From the NCBI GenBank assembly GCA_027625915.1, contig JANTQA010000036.1:5601001-5665000 (forward strand): 64,000 nt of DNA, written 5' to 3'. This document shows, piece after piece, positions 46,792-56,935 of this stretch. The notes below the pieces were generated by a model. The model ran no database searches. It had not been told where the DNA came from and was given only the letters and a program-made list of their open reading frames with translations. Each line of letters opens with the position of its first letter. Positions within the stretch are counted from its first letter, which is position 1. Both the position numbers and the translations under genes were made by a program. The stretch is from Anaeramoeba flamelloides (lineage: Eukaryota; Metamonada; Anaeramoebidae).

Positions 46792-49700
46792 CTAATAAAG
46801 ACCAAAACCTTCTGAATTTTCAATTGCTAATTCTAATTTACTTTTTAATTTTTCCTTTGATGAATATTCTGGTAAAATAAGAATTCCATAACAGGTACTA
46901 GCCTTTGGCAAAATTTCACTATCTGGTCCGCCACGGGCTATAGAAAAACGAAGATGAATTAACCCACCAATTGGCACACGATCAGTACCAAAACAAAAAG
47001 AGAGAAATTTCCTCTGCCTTTCTTTATCCCAGTTCAACATTATTTCCCAAATCCATCTTTTCAGTGATTTATTATTTTAAGTTGGATATAAAAAGTAAAA
47101 ATAAATAAATTAGAATTATTAGAGAATTAGATATTTCCAGATACAATTATCTATCTTTTTTTAAGTAATAATAATTAACAAAAAAAAAAAAATACTTGAT
47201 TTGAATTGAATTGCGGTCAAAACCATCTCTATATTTTACAATTGTTTTTAAATCAACAAGATCAAACTCACGATCCCCACAAATTAATGCTTCGAGTTCT
47301 TCAGGCTGAATTAACTACAATTTTGAGTAATTTTTTTAACAGAAATATTACAAAATATTTATTGTTTAAATTAAATATACTTTAATATATATATCTAATA
47401 TAAAGAAAAAAAAAAAAGGGATAGGAAGAAAGTTTACTGAAAATAAGGGACTATCACAAACCAATTGGAATCCCAATTGAAATTTTTTAAACTGTTGTTC
47501 AATGGATTTATTAAGTTCCCAATCAACTAATAAATTAACGTATTCTTCTCTATTTTCATTAGTTACAGGAATTTTATCTCCATTTTTTTTTAAATTTACA
47601 AAAACATTTTCACCAAAAACATTTTTATATACAATTTGAAATGTCAAAACAAAAGTCTCTTCAACGTTGCCTTCAAAATCCAATAATTGTTGTAAACCCT
47701 TTCGCAATTTAGGTTTATAGTCTATCAAATCTTCTAAAAACAGAGGTTGGTTTAACAATTTTTTGTAAATAGTCATTGGGAATCTAACACCTAAAATCAC
47801 CGAATTGTAAATCGCCAAGCCTAAAAGAGTACCGATAAGCTTATAAGAGTTCATCTCCCCAATATAACTTTTATTAAACCAAAAATTTGTTTCTTTTGTA
47901 TCTGCATTTTGAACAAACATTCCATATTTTGGATCAAAAAGTTGATCAATAATTATTTGAAAAAATTCTTTCTTGACACCTCCTTCATCAACACCATCTT
48001 CTCCTTCAAATACAATTTTTAAACCTTTGTGTAATTCAGATTTTGTTGCCTTTTGGTGATTATTTGTTTTTTTTTTTTATATTTATTTATTTTTTTTTTT
48101 TGAGTTGCCATAAAGGTATTTCAGTTAATTTTGAAATAAATTTTGATAATGGCAATTAAAAAGACTAAAAGAATAAGGTGATTAAAAAAAAAAAAAAAAA
48201 AAAAATTTACTCGATCAAGATGGTTAATTGTATCACCAACAACATTTTTACGACGTATTATCATTTTATAATATGGATCAAATTCTTGCCGATCTAAAAA
48301 TGAATTAATATAATTGAGCTGTATAGATTTTTCTTGTATCCTTCTTGATTCAAAAGATAATAAACTTGACTTATTCCCAGAATTAAGTAAAAATGGATAA
48401 TCAATATATGAAAATTTTTCTTCTACATAATTATGATAATTATCATCAAGATCAAAATTTTCATTAATTGCAATATTATAAAATAATTGAATTTCAATTT
48501 TTTTTCTTCTTTTTAGGTTAAGCTGTCAAATAATAATTAGAAAAAATATAAGTTAGAATAATATAAAAAAAAGTTTATTATTAGAAAACATAAAAAATTT
48601 CATTATTTAATTCTTAAAAAGTTCAAATATTAGAAACTAAACTCTTTTTCAAACAAAAATGCACGTCTCTCAAATGTTCAATACTATTGAATTTGATTGT
48701 GAATAAGATAATTACTTAATTGGTGATTTTCATTTTAATTATTCATTTTTTCATTTTTTTTTTCTTTTTTTATTTATGGATATTGAACATTTGGAAAATG
48801 AAAAAAACAAGATAAGAAGAAACCAATTTGAAAATAATCTACCAGTGTATAAAAATGGAAATAGTTTAAGTTTGATTTCGAATGAGCTAGATATAGGAAT
48901 TAAGAAAGATCATTATTGGATTGATAATGGAACAAAGAAAATAAAGAAAAAAAAAAAACAATCGCAACAAAATACCCTAGATGAATTGTGGATTTATCTT
49001 GAAAAAGAGGATTAAAAGAACAAAAGTTTTACATGTAAAGAGTTATCAATAAAATGTAGAGAACTTTTTCTCAATTCGCCTTGTTCAAAGGTTTTTATTG
49101 ATTTTAAATTTTTTTCTTTACAATTTACAAAACGAGATTTCTCATTTCAAATAAAAGGGCACATCAATTTTTAAAATATTGAATTTTAATTTTTATTGTA
49201 TTGTTTTAATGAGTTTTAGAGATTAAATTCAATTTTTTTTTTTTAATTTGTTTTAAAGAGTTTCTTATATTTTAGAATGATACTACAATTAATTTGATTC
49301 AATTATGAATAATTCTTGAAATTATCTGTGCCTTTTTATTCGAAAAAGAGTTTACTATCTTTAATTATTGATTAATCAAAATTTGTTTTTTTTTATAAAA
49401 AAAAAAAAATAAAATATATTATTCTGTTTATTGAGGAAGAAGTGTAAATTACACTCTTGTTACTCTTATACTTAAATTTTCAATTAGAAATTTAAGCGTA
49501 AAATTAAAGATTTCATGATTATTAATCAACAAAAATAATCTTAAACTGTCATGGTTTGAAATTATTTCATTAAAGTTTAATTCTTTTATTTTGTTTTGAA
49601 ATATCAATCTATCTTTTTTCAAGGAAGGGCATACCCATAAAAAATGATTAATATTATTTATTATTTATTTATGTTCATATTTTAAACAGAAAGGAGAATA

Positions 49701-50488
49701 TATATTACATAGTAATATCTATTTAAGAAATTAGTAAAATTTCTAAATTTTAGAATTGTTCAACTTGATTTATAACTTTAATATTTATAAAAATAGTAAA
49801 TTAAACCTCTTGAGTTAATGAAATAGTTACAATTGTTTATTCTTCATATGCTCTACAAATCAATCAACCAATAAATAAATATCTACTAATAAATTGAAAT
49901 GTACTCTTAAATTTCGAGTACATAACAAAAAAATATTGGTAAATTGCTTTGAAATTTTACTAATAAATATTGATTGATCAAAAGTTAGAAAGCATCAATT
50001 AATATATATTTGTTTTCTGTTTTCTTAACAAATGTAACTAAATAAGAATCATTCAAAGTAATTTATTGATGGAATGAAAACAATTAAGTAAGTGAAAAAT
50101 GAAATGTTATACAAATTAAAGGAATGAAAAAGAAAAACTCCGAAAGTGATAAAAGCAAAAATATTTAAAAAATTCAGGAAAGTATGGTAACAATATTCTT
50201 TTTACAATATTTAATTATTCTTTTCCAATAGTTAGCAATGTTCTAAATGACTTTGCTTTACATTTTAAAACCATAATATTTGAAATATTTTGTTATTTTT
50301 TTTTGTAGTTCTTAATTATTATTTTTTATTTTTTTTCATTACAAAGAAACAGTAAATTATTCTTCAATTAAAAATAAAATTTTGAATTTTAAGGATATTT
50401 ATTAAATTTCAGAAAAAAATAAAATATAATTTAAAAATTCTACTTTGAAAATTCCAAATAAAAAAAGCAAAATAAATCTATATGTCAA

Positions 50489-50580
<92 letters not shown>

Positions 50581-53500
50581 AACTAAATTCCAAAATTTTG
50601 GACACAGTTTAAACATTTGAAAGAATAATAACCCCACACAATTTATATTCAATTTGGAAATAATTTTAATTTTACATACTATTTCATTTTTTGTCTTTTT
50701 TGTTTTGTTGTTATTTATTTTTTTTCAGTTACGTAATCTGTTTCTTTCGATCTGGGAATTTTTTTCGATGGTTGGTATTAGGTTTGTGTTGAGTTTGTTA
50801 AATTGAAAAATCCACAGACAATTCGTCGATGTTATCTTATCATTTGATCGATTAAAAATTGTTGGTGAAATTTCAACAAATTTACCAATACATTTTTTGT
50901 TCTGCTCGTTTCCTTATTTTGGACACACCGATTTTTTTTTTCGTTTTTTATTTTTATCTTTGATTTAGATGAAAATGATTACTTATAAAAACATTTATAC
51001 TCTGAAACTTAAATGTGGTTTGTATATTATAAGTTTGGAAAAATATAATAAATTGAGGGTTTTTTTTTTTTGCCTATTTTTGATTTTGGGTGTGTCCAAA
51101 TTTTTGGAATGGGGTTTATATATAAACTCTTCTTAAAAAATTTTAACACACCAAAATTCAATTTTTCAAAAAAAAAATCTTATTTAATAAATTCTCCAAG
51201 AAATGCCAAATTAGAATCATTCACTAATTGAAATGTTAACAATTGTTTATAACTTGTAATACTCAAAAAACAAAAAATAAATAAATATTATACTAATAAA
51301 TCATGGATGTGTTAAAAATTTTGGAGATTGCAGAACAAAAAAAAAAAATGAACTGGTAAATTTATTTAAGTTCTATTCGAATTATTGATCAATTAAATGG
51401 TTATATACCATCAACTACTAATTTTATTTGATTTTTTCTGTTTGAAGAACTCAACTTTAACCTAATACCAATCTTTGTTCTAAAAAATTTCTGATAGAAA
51501 GAAACAGATTACGTAACTGGAAAAAAATGAAATAAAAAACGAAAAGATGAAAAAATGATTTTTATATTATACAAAAATTAAAATTTATTTCCAATTTGAA
51601 TGAAATTGTATTGTTGTAATTCTTGTAACTATTTTAAACGCGTGTAAAATTTTGGATTTTTGGTTATATATATATATATATAGGGAGAAATAGAGAAGAA
51701 AAAGAAGAAGAAGAAGAAGAAGAAGAAGAAGAAGGGCAAATAAATAATTACCTTAAAAATATCATTCAGTATATTAATAGAAAGAAAAATAGAATTGCTT
51801 GGGGGAAAAACTGAATGCCTCTGGGAAAATATGTTAAATGAGATATATTGATTTAGAGAATTAACTAATAAAGTTAAAAATGGAGTTGGGAAATTATTGG
51901 TACACCATCCAATAAATATCTGTTTTGCTTGTTTTGGTAATTCAAGATAGCACTTAATCAATCTTTCAAATAATTTTATATAATTCTTTTTCAGGAATAT
52001 TGGAAAACAAAAAAGGATCGACATTCTTCTTATATATGAATATGATTTTGTTGTATGACATTCCTTTTCTAAAAGTTGAATTTGCTGTTCAATTGCTGGA
52101 TAAATAGATTCAGATATAAATTCGCCCTTAATATAGAGAAAAATAAAAATAATTTTGTTTGAAAATATAATATTAAATCAGGATATATATAAATATATAT
52201 TTAATTAAAAATGATAATTGATGTTATTCCTATTATAACTAAATTAAAAAAGAAAGATTTTTAAAGGTATTACCTTTACAAGCAATATTAATTTAAAAGC
52301 GTCAATTACTTCCTCTAAATTTATACCAGGATCATTTTTATTCAAATGCCTACAATAATAAGATTCTTTACTATTTTTAAATTTTTTTGGGATTATCTAA
52401 TTATTTTTTATTTTTTTTTTTTTATGTATTATCAATAAAAAAAGAAAGAAATTAAATTTCGATTTAAAATTGGATAAAAATTAAGAGAATTTGGCTAAAA
52501 AGTTAATAGTAATATAATATATTATCAAAATTGTTTTAACGAAATATTGATTATGTAATTAATATTTTTTTTTTATTTTATACAACTGTTTTAAAAAAGT
52601 GAAAACTTTTATTTTTTTTTCGAGATTGTCGGAATTAAAAATTTTTTAAGTTTTTTGTTTTGATAAACGTAATGGACTTTTTTTAAAAAAAAGAGCTTTT
52701 CTTCCCGACTTTAACCTCTACCCCACATTCAAAGATTGAGCCCTCACCTTTTTAAAATAGAAAAAATTTATAAAGTTTTAATTCTTATAAAGTCCTTATT
52801 TTTTTATCAACTTTTGGGCAATTTTGTATTAGATCATTTTTTTTTTTTTTGATAATAACTATTCTGGAAAAAAATTGTCAAATCAATTTTAATTGTAAAA
52901 TTATGTTAAAAGTTCTCATTTTCAAATATTTTATAATGTCTTTTTGTTTATTTTAAATAAAAAAAAAAGTTCAAAAATTATATTTATTATTGAAATCAAA
53001 ATAGAATTCAAAAATTCAAATTAAACCAAAATTTACACATTTTCAATTTTCCGAATTTAGATTTTAATTGTAAACATTTGAAAAAGCTATTTTTTTACTA
53101 AAGTTTTGTTACTATGTTTTTTCCATACATGTGAAATTGGATCTAAGATTTTAACAATAGGTATTAATCAGGTTTGGCGTTATCAGTTTCATATATCTAC
53201 ATTGATCTGTGAACTATAAGTAAAAACAAAAGTGAAAAATTTTTATTTTTACTACCGTCTTACTATTAAAACAGATTTGCCAATTTTTTTCCAGAATGGT
53301 AAATCTATTTTACCGTTGTGGAAAAAAAGTGAAACATGGTTTTTAATTGGGAATACTAATAGAACCTGAAAATGAAAAGTAAAATCAATTAAAAGAAGAA
53401 ACCAATTAACTTCAAATAATAACCCATTATATTATTGTCAATCAACCCAACAAATACAATTTAAATCCACTTTTATGATTTATCGAAATTGTTGGTGTGG

Positions 53501-55757
53501 TTTTGGAGATACCAAAAATAGTCAATTTTTTGAACAAATTTTTAATAATTGATCAATCAAAGAAAAACCCACAATACCAAAAGATAGTATGAAAAAAAAT
53601 TGTTATTGTGACGAATACTTCATTTTGTCTTTATTTATTTATTTATTCTTTTTTTAATTGATTTTACTTTTAATTTTCAGGTTCTATTAAGGTTCCCAAT
53701 TAAAAACCGTGTTTCACTTTTTTTCCTGTTTCACTTTTTTTCCACAATGGTTATCCTTCTGGAAAAAAATTGTAAAATCGATTTTAATTGTAAAATGTCT
53801 GGCAAGGAAATATTCTTCAATTATTTTTTATTTTTTTTAGCTGATCGATAAAAAGTTCTGAAACTGAAATTCCCAAAGCCTGATTAATACATATTGTTAA
53901 AATCTCCAAGTCAATTTCACATGAATGGAAAAAGCATAGTAACAAAAAACTTGAGTAAAAAACATTAACTTTAACAAATGTTTACAATTAAATCTCAAAT
54001 CCGAGAAAAATAAAAATATGTAAATTTTGGTTTAATTTGAATTTTTAAATTCTATTTTGATTTCAATAATAAATCTAATTTTTGAACTTGGTTTTTGTTT
54101 AAAAATCTCAAAAAGACATTACTATTTGTTGCAAAATAAATGGAACAAAATTTTCATTCAGCTTTCCAAAAACAAATTTTTTAATCATATAACATTTCAA
54201 ATTTTTTCTTTGTAAAACTACCATAAATTATTAATTTCCCTTTTAGAATTGGTGGTACTTTGATGATTTATTATAATTCTTGTCAAGTATGTTATTTTGG
54301 AAAGCTGAATTAAAATTTTGATCTTTTTAATTTACAACTAACAGTATAAAATATTTGAAAATGAGCACTTTTAAAATTGATTTTACAATTTTTTTCTGAA
54401 TGGTAAGTTCATTAGTTAGGAAATCATTGGAATATAGATTTTGGAGGATACCTTCAATATTGAGAAAATTGCAAATACTAGATATTTGAATAATAAATGG
54501 AAAAAAATTTACTCTTTGCTATCCTTTTTTGTTAAAAGGCCTTAAAAAAAAAGAGAATCACAAGTAAATAGATCGAAATTTAGATCACTCCTTTATTTTC
54601 TTGATCCTTTTTTATTCTATTTCTTATTATGCTATATTTTGGATGAATTAACAATCCTAAATGAAATGAATTTTGAATTACAGATATTTGAATTGAAATG
54701 GAAAAAAATTTTCACTTCATTTTCACTTTCTTTTTAACAAAGAAACTTTCAGAGAAATAGATTGTAATTAGTGATCTCTCAGTTTATTTGTTTCGTCCTT
54801 TTTTCTGTTCTTACGTTAATTGGGAGAACTAAGAATCCTCGATAAAACCAAGGTTTGATTCTTGAAAATAGGTTAATTAGCTGAAATTTTGTCTCAATTC
54901 TATTTCAGACACTAGCGCTTATTAAAATAAAAACATGAAGAATTAATTGAAAAAAAAAATGAAAATATTCAGAGGTTCACAACAGTTTTTTCCAAATAAG
55001 TGAAAATATTAAACATGATTTTAAAACTTATAGAAGCGAAGGCTTAATTCAAAAACAAATTACCAATAGGAAAGAATAGAATAAAAAAAAAAGAAGGAAT
55101 TAAAAAAAAAGAACTTATTTTTTTGATCCTCAAAGAAGATCATTCAAAAAAATTAATAAAATAAAATAGAAACCAAATTGGAAAAAGAAAAAGATCAAGA
55201 AAAAGAAAAAGATAAAGAAAGGAAAACAAACTGGAGAAAAGGAATAGTCAAGATCTTCTGTTCCCAAAACACTCACAATAAGTTCAACAAGTAGTAGTTC
55301 TCTTTCGTCGGATTCAAATATTTTTCTAATTTTTCCAATCCTGAATTTTGAAGGTTTCATTTCTTTTATTTCACACAAAACCCTGTCTTGGTAAAAGTAA
55401 ACCAATTTAAATGCTTGGGATGCAAATTCGTTTGGGGTGGATAGATCAGAAAAGATAAAAAAAGAACAAGATCTGCAATATTTATTTTGACATGATATAT
55501 TGTCACACCCATTTTGTAATTGCTGGAAATATCTAACAATAAGATTGTTTTTGTTTTGTTGGTTTCAAAGATTTGTTTGGAATGGAGTAATAAAAAAGGA
55601 AAAGAAAAGAAAAGAAAAGAAAAGAAAAGAAAGGAAAAGAGATAAATTGAGTTTTTAGAGAAAACAAAAAGTTATTAATGAAATCAAAGAAGACAAACTT
55701 TTTTGTCCATAATTGGATATTATCTTTTAAGGCTTTTTGTTCTAAATTTTCAGTCAT
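46792..55757 (-). CDS. UBE3A: E6AP/UBE3A-type HECT ubiquitin ligase with AZUL domain, eight exons
   Basis: Exons (minus): 55757-55699, 55532-55232, 52396-52274, 52126-51752, 48522-48211, 48049-47438, 47314-47196, 47056-46792. All phases agree and total 721 residues. Residues 20-60 form the AZUL zinc finger, with the C-x4-C-x4-C-x2-C pattern at 29, 34, 39 and 42 as in human UBE3A. Residues 160-290 match the UBE3A helical region (LIKCYLELPKQAKQIFIGWC). The HECT domain starts near FDPYYKMIIRRKNVV and contains EDGVDEGGVKKEFFQ, LLGLAIYNSVILGVRFPM, NGDKIPVTNENREEYVNLLV, FCFGTDRVPIGGL and the catalytic TCYGILILPEYSSKEKL. Cys689 lies 32 residues from the C-terminus, the same distance as in E6AP. It charges ubiquitin on Cys and transfers it to substrates. 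Donors are GTAAxx or GTATTT, except two GTTTGT sites in the first two introns, and several acceptors lack pyrimidine tracts, so exon 1 is the least certain. Confidence 0.93.
48776..49015 (+). CDS. Possible 79-aa nested ORF in a HECT-gene intron, unrecognised
   Basis: Lies on the opposite strand inside the 3.2-kb intron between exons 4 and 5. The sequence is not simple low complexity: it begins MDIEHLENEKNKIRR and ends with a Lys-rich stretch and LDELWIYLEKED. There is no recognised domain, and the stop coincides with the start of a dispersed repeat. It may be a small gene, one exon of something larger, or chance. Confidence 0.3.
   Translation: MDIEHLENEKNKIRRNQFENNLPVYKNGNSLSLISNELDIGIKKDHYWIDNGTKKIKKKKKQSQQNTLDELWIYLEKED
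49012..49370 (+). repeat. Dispersed repeat, copy 2 (uninterrupted)
   Basis: Aligns with 7093-7648 but lacks the CAGTCAG MITE, giving an empty site near 49283 (GAATGATACTACAATT). Confidence 0.7.
49430..49715 (-). mobile_element. 5'-truncated LINE: ORF2 C-terminus (minus strand)
   Basis: On the minus strand the frame reads YSPFCLKYEHK, one in-frame TAA, then NNINHFLWVCPSLKKDRLIF and about 45 further residues to a stop at about 49455. The CxxxH...H...C layout matches the 11924 LINE and other non-LTR elements. The single stop and missing 5' part show it is dead. Confidence 0.7.
49740..50250 (+). mobile_element. GGACACA-family MITE, strongly diverged copy
   Basis: Weak collinear match to 51118-51662: both have ACAATTGTTTAT, an ATAAATAAATAT segment, ACTAATAAAT and a later TTGATTGATCAA/TTGATCAATTAA block. 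Boundaries are uncertain. Confidence 0.4.
50492..50580. repeat. (CA)n then (TA)n microsatellite in a HECT-gene intron
   Basis: About 36 CA units followed by about eight TA units, directly abutting the end of the next MITE. Confidence 0.97.
50580..51117 (-). mobile_element. GGACACA-family MITE, copy 2 (inverted)
   Basis: Reverse orientation relative to 44651: begins AACTAAATTCCAAAATTTTG plus GACACAG and ends with GGACACACC's complement, then TTGGAATGGGGTTTATATAT. A core segment shares AGTTACGTAATCTGTTTCTT with copy 3 (as its complement). Confidence 0.75.
51118..51662 (+). mobile_element. GGACACA-family MITE, copy 3, head-to-head with copy 2
   Basis: Starts TATAAACTCTTCTTAAAAAA at the shared TATATATAAAC boundary and runs to TTGGATTTTTGGTTATATAT. 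More diverged at the ends than copy 2, but the AAGAAACAGATTACGTAACT core is identical in sense. Confidence 0.7.
51694..51734. repeat. (GAA)n tract next to a splice donor
   Basis: About 12 GAA/AAG units. On the gene's strand this is a CTT run beginning about 17 nt into the intron after exon 4. Confidence 0.95.
52859..53299 (+). mobile_element. X-family MITE, copy X1, TAA target duplication
   Basis: 441 nt with TAA on both sides (52856-52858 and 53300-53302). The ends are CTATTCTGGAAAAAAATTGT and, read inward from the right, CCATTCTGGAAAAAAATTGG. From the left end TTGTxAAAT starts at base 17 and at base 35. Lies in the large intron between exons 2 and 3 of the HECT ligase gene. Confidence 0.85.
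53313..53750. mobile_element. Y-family foldback, TTA target duplication
   Basis: 438 nt flanked by TTA on both sides, with arms of about 80 nt. Ends read CCGTTGTGGAAAAAAAGTGA (left) and CCATTGTGGAAAAAAAGTGA (right, inward). At the right end GTGAAACA starts at base 17 and again at base 34; the left end has one copy. Sits between X1 and X2. Confidence 0.88.
53754..54403 (-). mobile_element. X-family MITE, copy X2 (inverted, with insertion)
   Basis: Inverted relative to X1 and collinear with it over nearly its whole length (for example AATTTGAATTTTTAAATTCT against the complement in X1). The minus-strand start CCATTCAGAAAAAAATTGTA is flanked by TAA. Interrupted by the 223-nt CTGTT-family element at 54122; without it the length is about 425 nt, close to X1. 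Confidence 0.85.
54122..54344. mobile_element. CTGTT-family MITE, copy 4, inside X2
   Basis: 223 nt between TA dinucleotides. Ends CTATTTGTTGCAAAATAAAT and CTGTTAGTTGTAAATTAAAA (right end read inward). X1 holds the same sequence without the insert and with a single TA. Confidence 0.93.
55589..55645. repeat. (GAAAA)n tract in the first HECT-gene intron
   Basis: About nine AAAAG units. On the gene's strand this is a pyrimidine tract between exons 1 and 2. Confidence 0.9.
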
Positions 55758-56639
55758 GTTATTTGTTGTATAAATTAATAAAACCAGAGATAAATTTAAA
55801 AAAATAAATTTATTATTTTGGTTTTTAGTTGTTTATTGAAAAGATTGATTAATATTTTTTAGTTCGGATTTTGATGTAAAAAAGAAGTTCAAACTCTTTT
55901 AAAAAGATACCAATTTAAACTTCAAAAGTAATTAGTAAACAAGTTTTGTAAAAGGTATCTAATAAAAAATTATAATCGTACAAGCTTTATTGGCTCTGTG
56001 TACCTCAGCAATATCTACCAAAATTATCTTTTTTGCGTAAAGGCAGATAGATTTCATTTTGTTTTGATTTAGTTACTTCACTCACAACTTGGTTGTTTTC
56101 TTCCTCAAGACCTTTTTTGTATTTAAAAGGGGAAAAACTTTTCAACTCTAAATGATCAAAAATATGTATATTCTGAATTAAAACAACACGATAATGAAAA
56201 AATTTTTTCAAAAAAAAATTGAACATTTTCTAATTTTTCACTTTTTGAGAACTTCACTTATAATAGACAATATTGGTTAATAAAAGATCTTGTATCAAAA
56301 ATTATTTTTCAACTTATTTTTATCAATTTAAGTTGGAAAATCCATTTTCTATTAAGATTTTTTTTTTAAAATTTAATCGTAAAAAATTTGAATAATTTTT
56401 TTTCACCTCATCTAAGAGGTTATAATCATATATTTTAAAAGCATTTGAAATTTAATCAATATCCTACAAACGGATAACCATTTATTTTGACTATTAAAGA
56501 AATTATTTATTGATATAAATTTAAAATTAGATTTTATTTTAGATTTTACCTTGGGCTTTTTTTTACTTTTTGAGAAATAAAAAGAAAATACAATATTTTT
56601 TTTTTTCATTTCAAAAATTAAAAAAAAAAAAAGCCATTA
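55758..56639. other. AT-rich 5' flank of the HECT ligase gene
   Basis: Presumed promoter region. Small minus ORFs at 56005-56226 and 56412-56609 have no recognisable domain and are not called. Confidence 0.45.
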
Positions 56640-56935
56640 GGATTATTTCAGTTTTCTGCCTATTTGGGAAATCAATAGATTTTCGTTAGTTTCTTTTGAG
56701 TTGTCTATTTATTTAGAAAATCAATTGCTTTTCGTTAGGTTTTTTTTACTTTTCAAAATAAACCGAAAATTTATTAAAATTTTCCGTTTATTTCAAAAAG
56801 TAAAAAAACCTAGAACACTTTACAAATAAAATAGAAAACCTCAAAAAAAAACTAGAACATTTAGCAAATAAAACATAAAAACCTCAAAAAAAACCTCAAA
56901 AAAAAAAAAAAAATCCTAGGCACTTGACGGCACTT
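56640..56935. repeat. Minisatellite-like foldback, second locus
   Basis: Same architecture as 13195-13780: TTCGTTAGGTTTTTTTTACT on the left, then CCTAGAACACTTTACAAATA and reiterated AAAACCTCAAAAAAA units. Ends at GCACTTGACGGCACTTGACC. Confidence 0.65.

Noticed and set aside
52274-52370. Alternative acceptors for HECT exon 3 at 52349 and 52370
   Set aside because: Both leave a phase-2 exon that cannot join exon 2, which ends in phase 0; the acceptor before 52396 keeps the frame.
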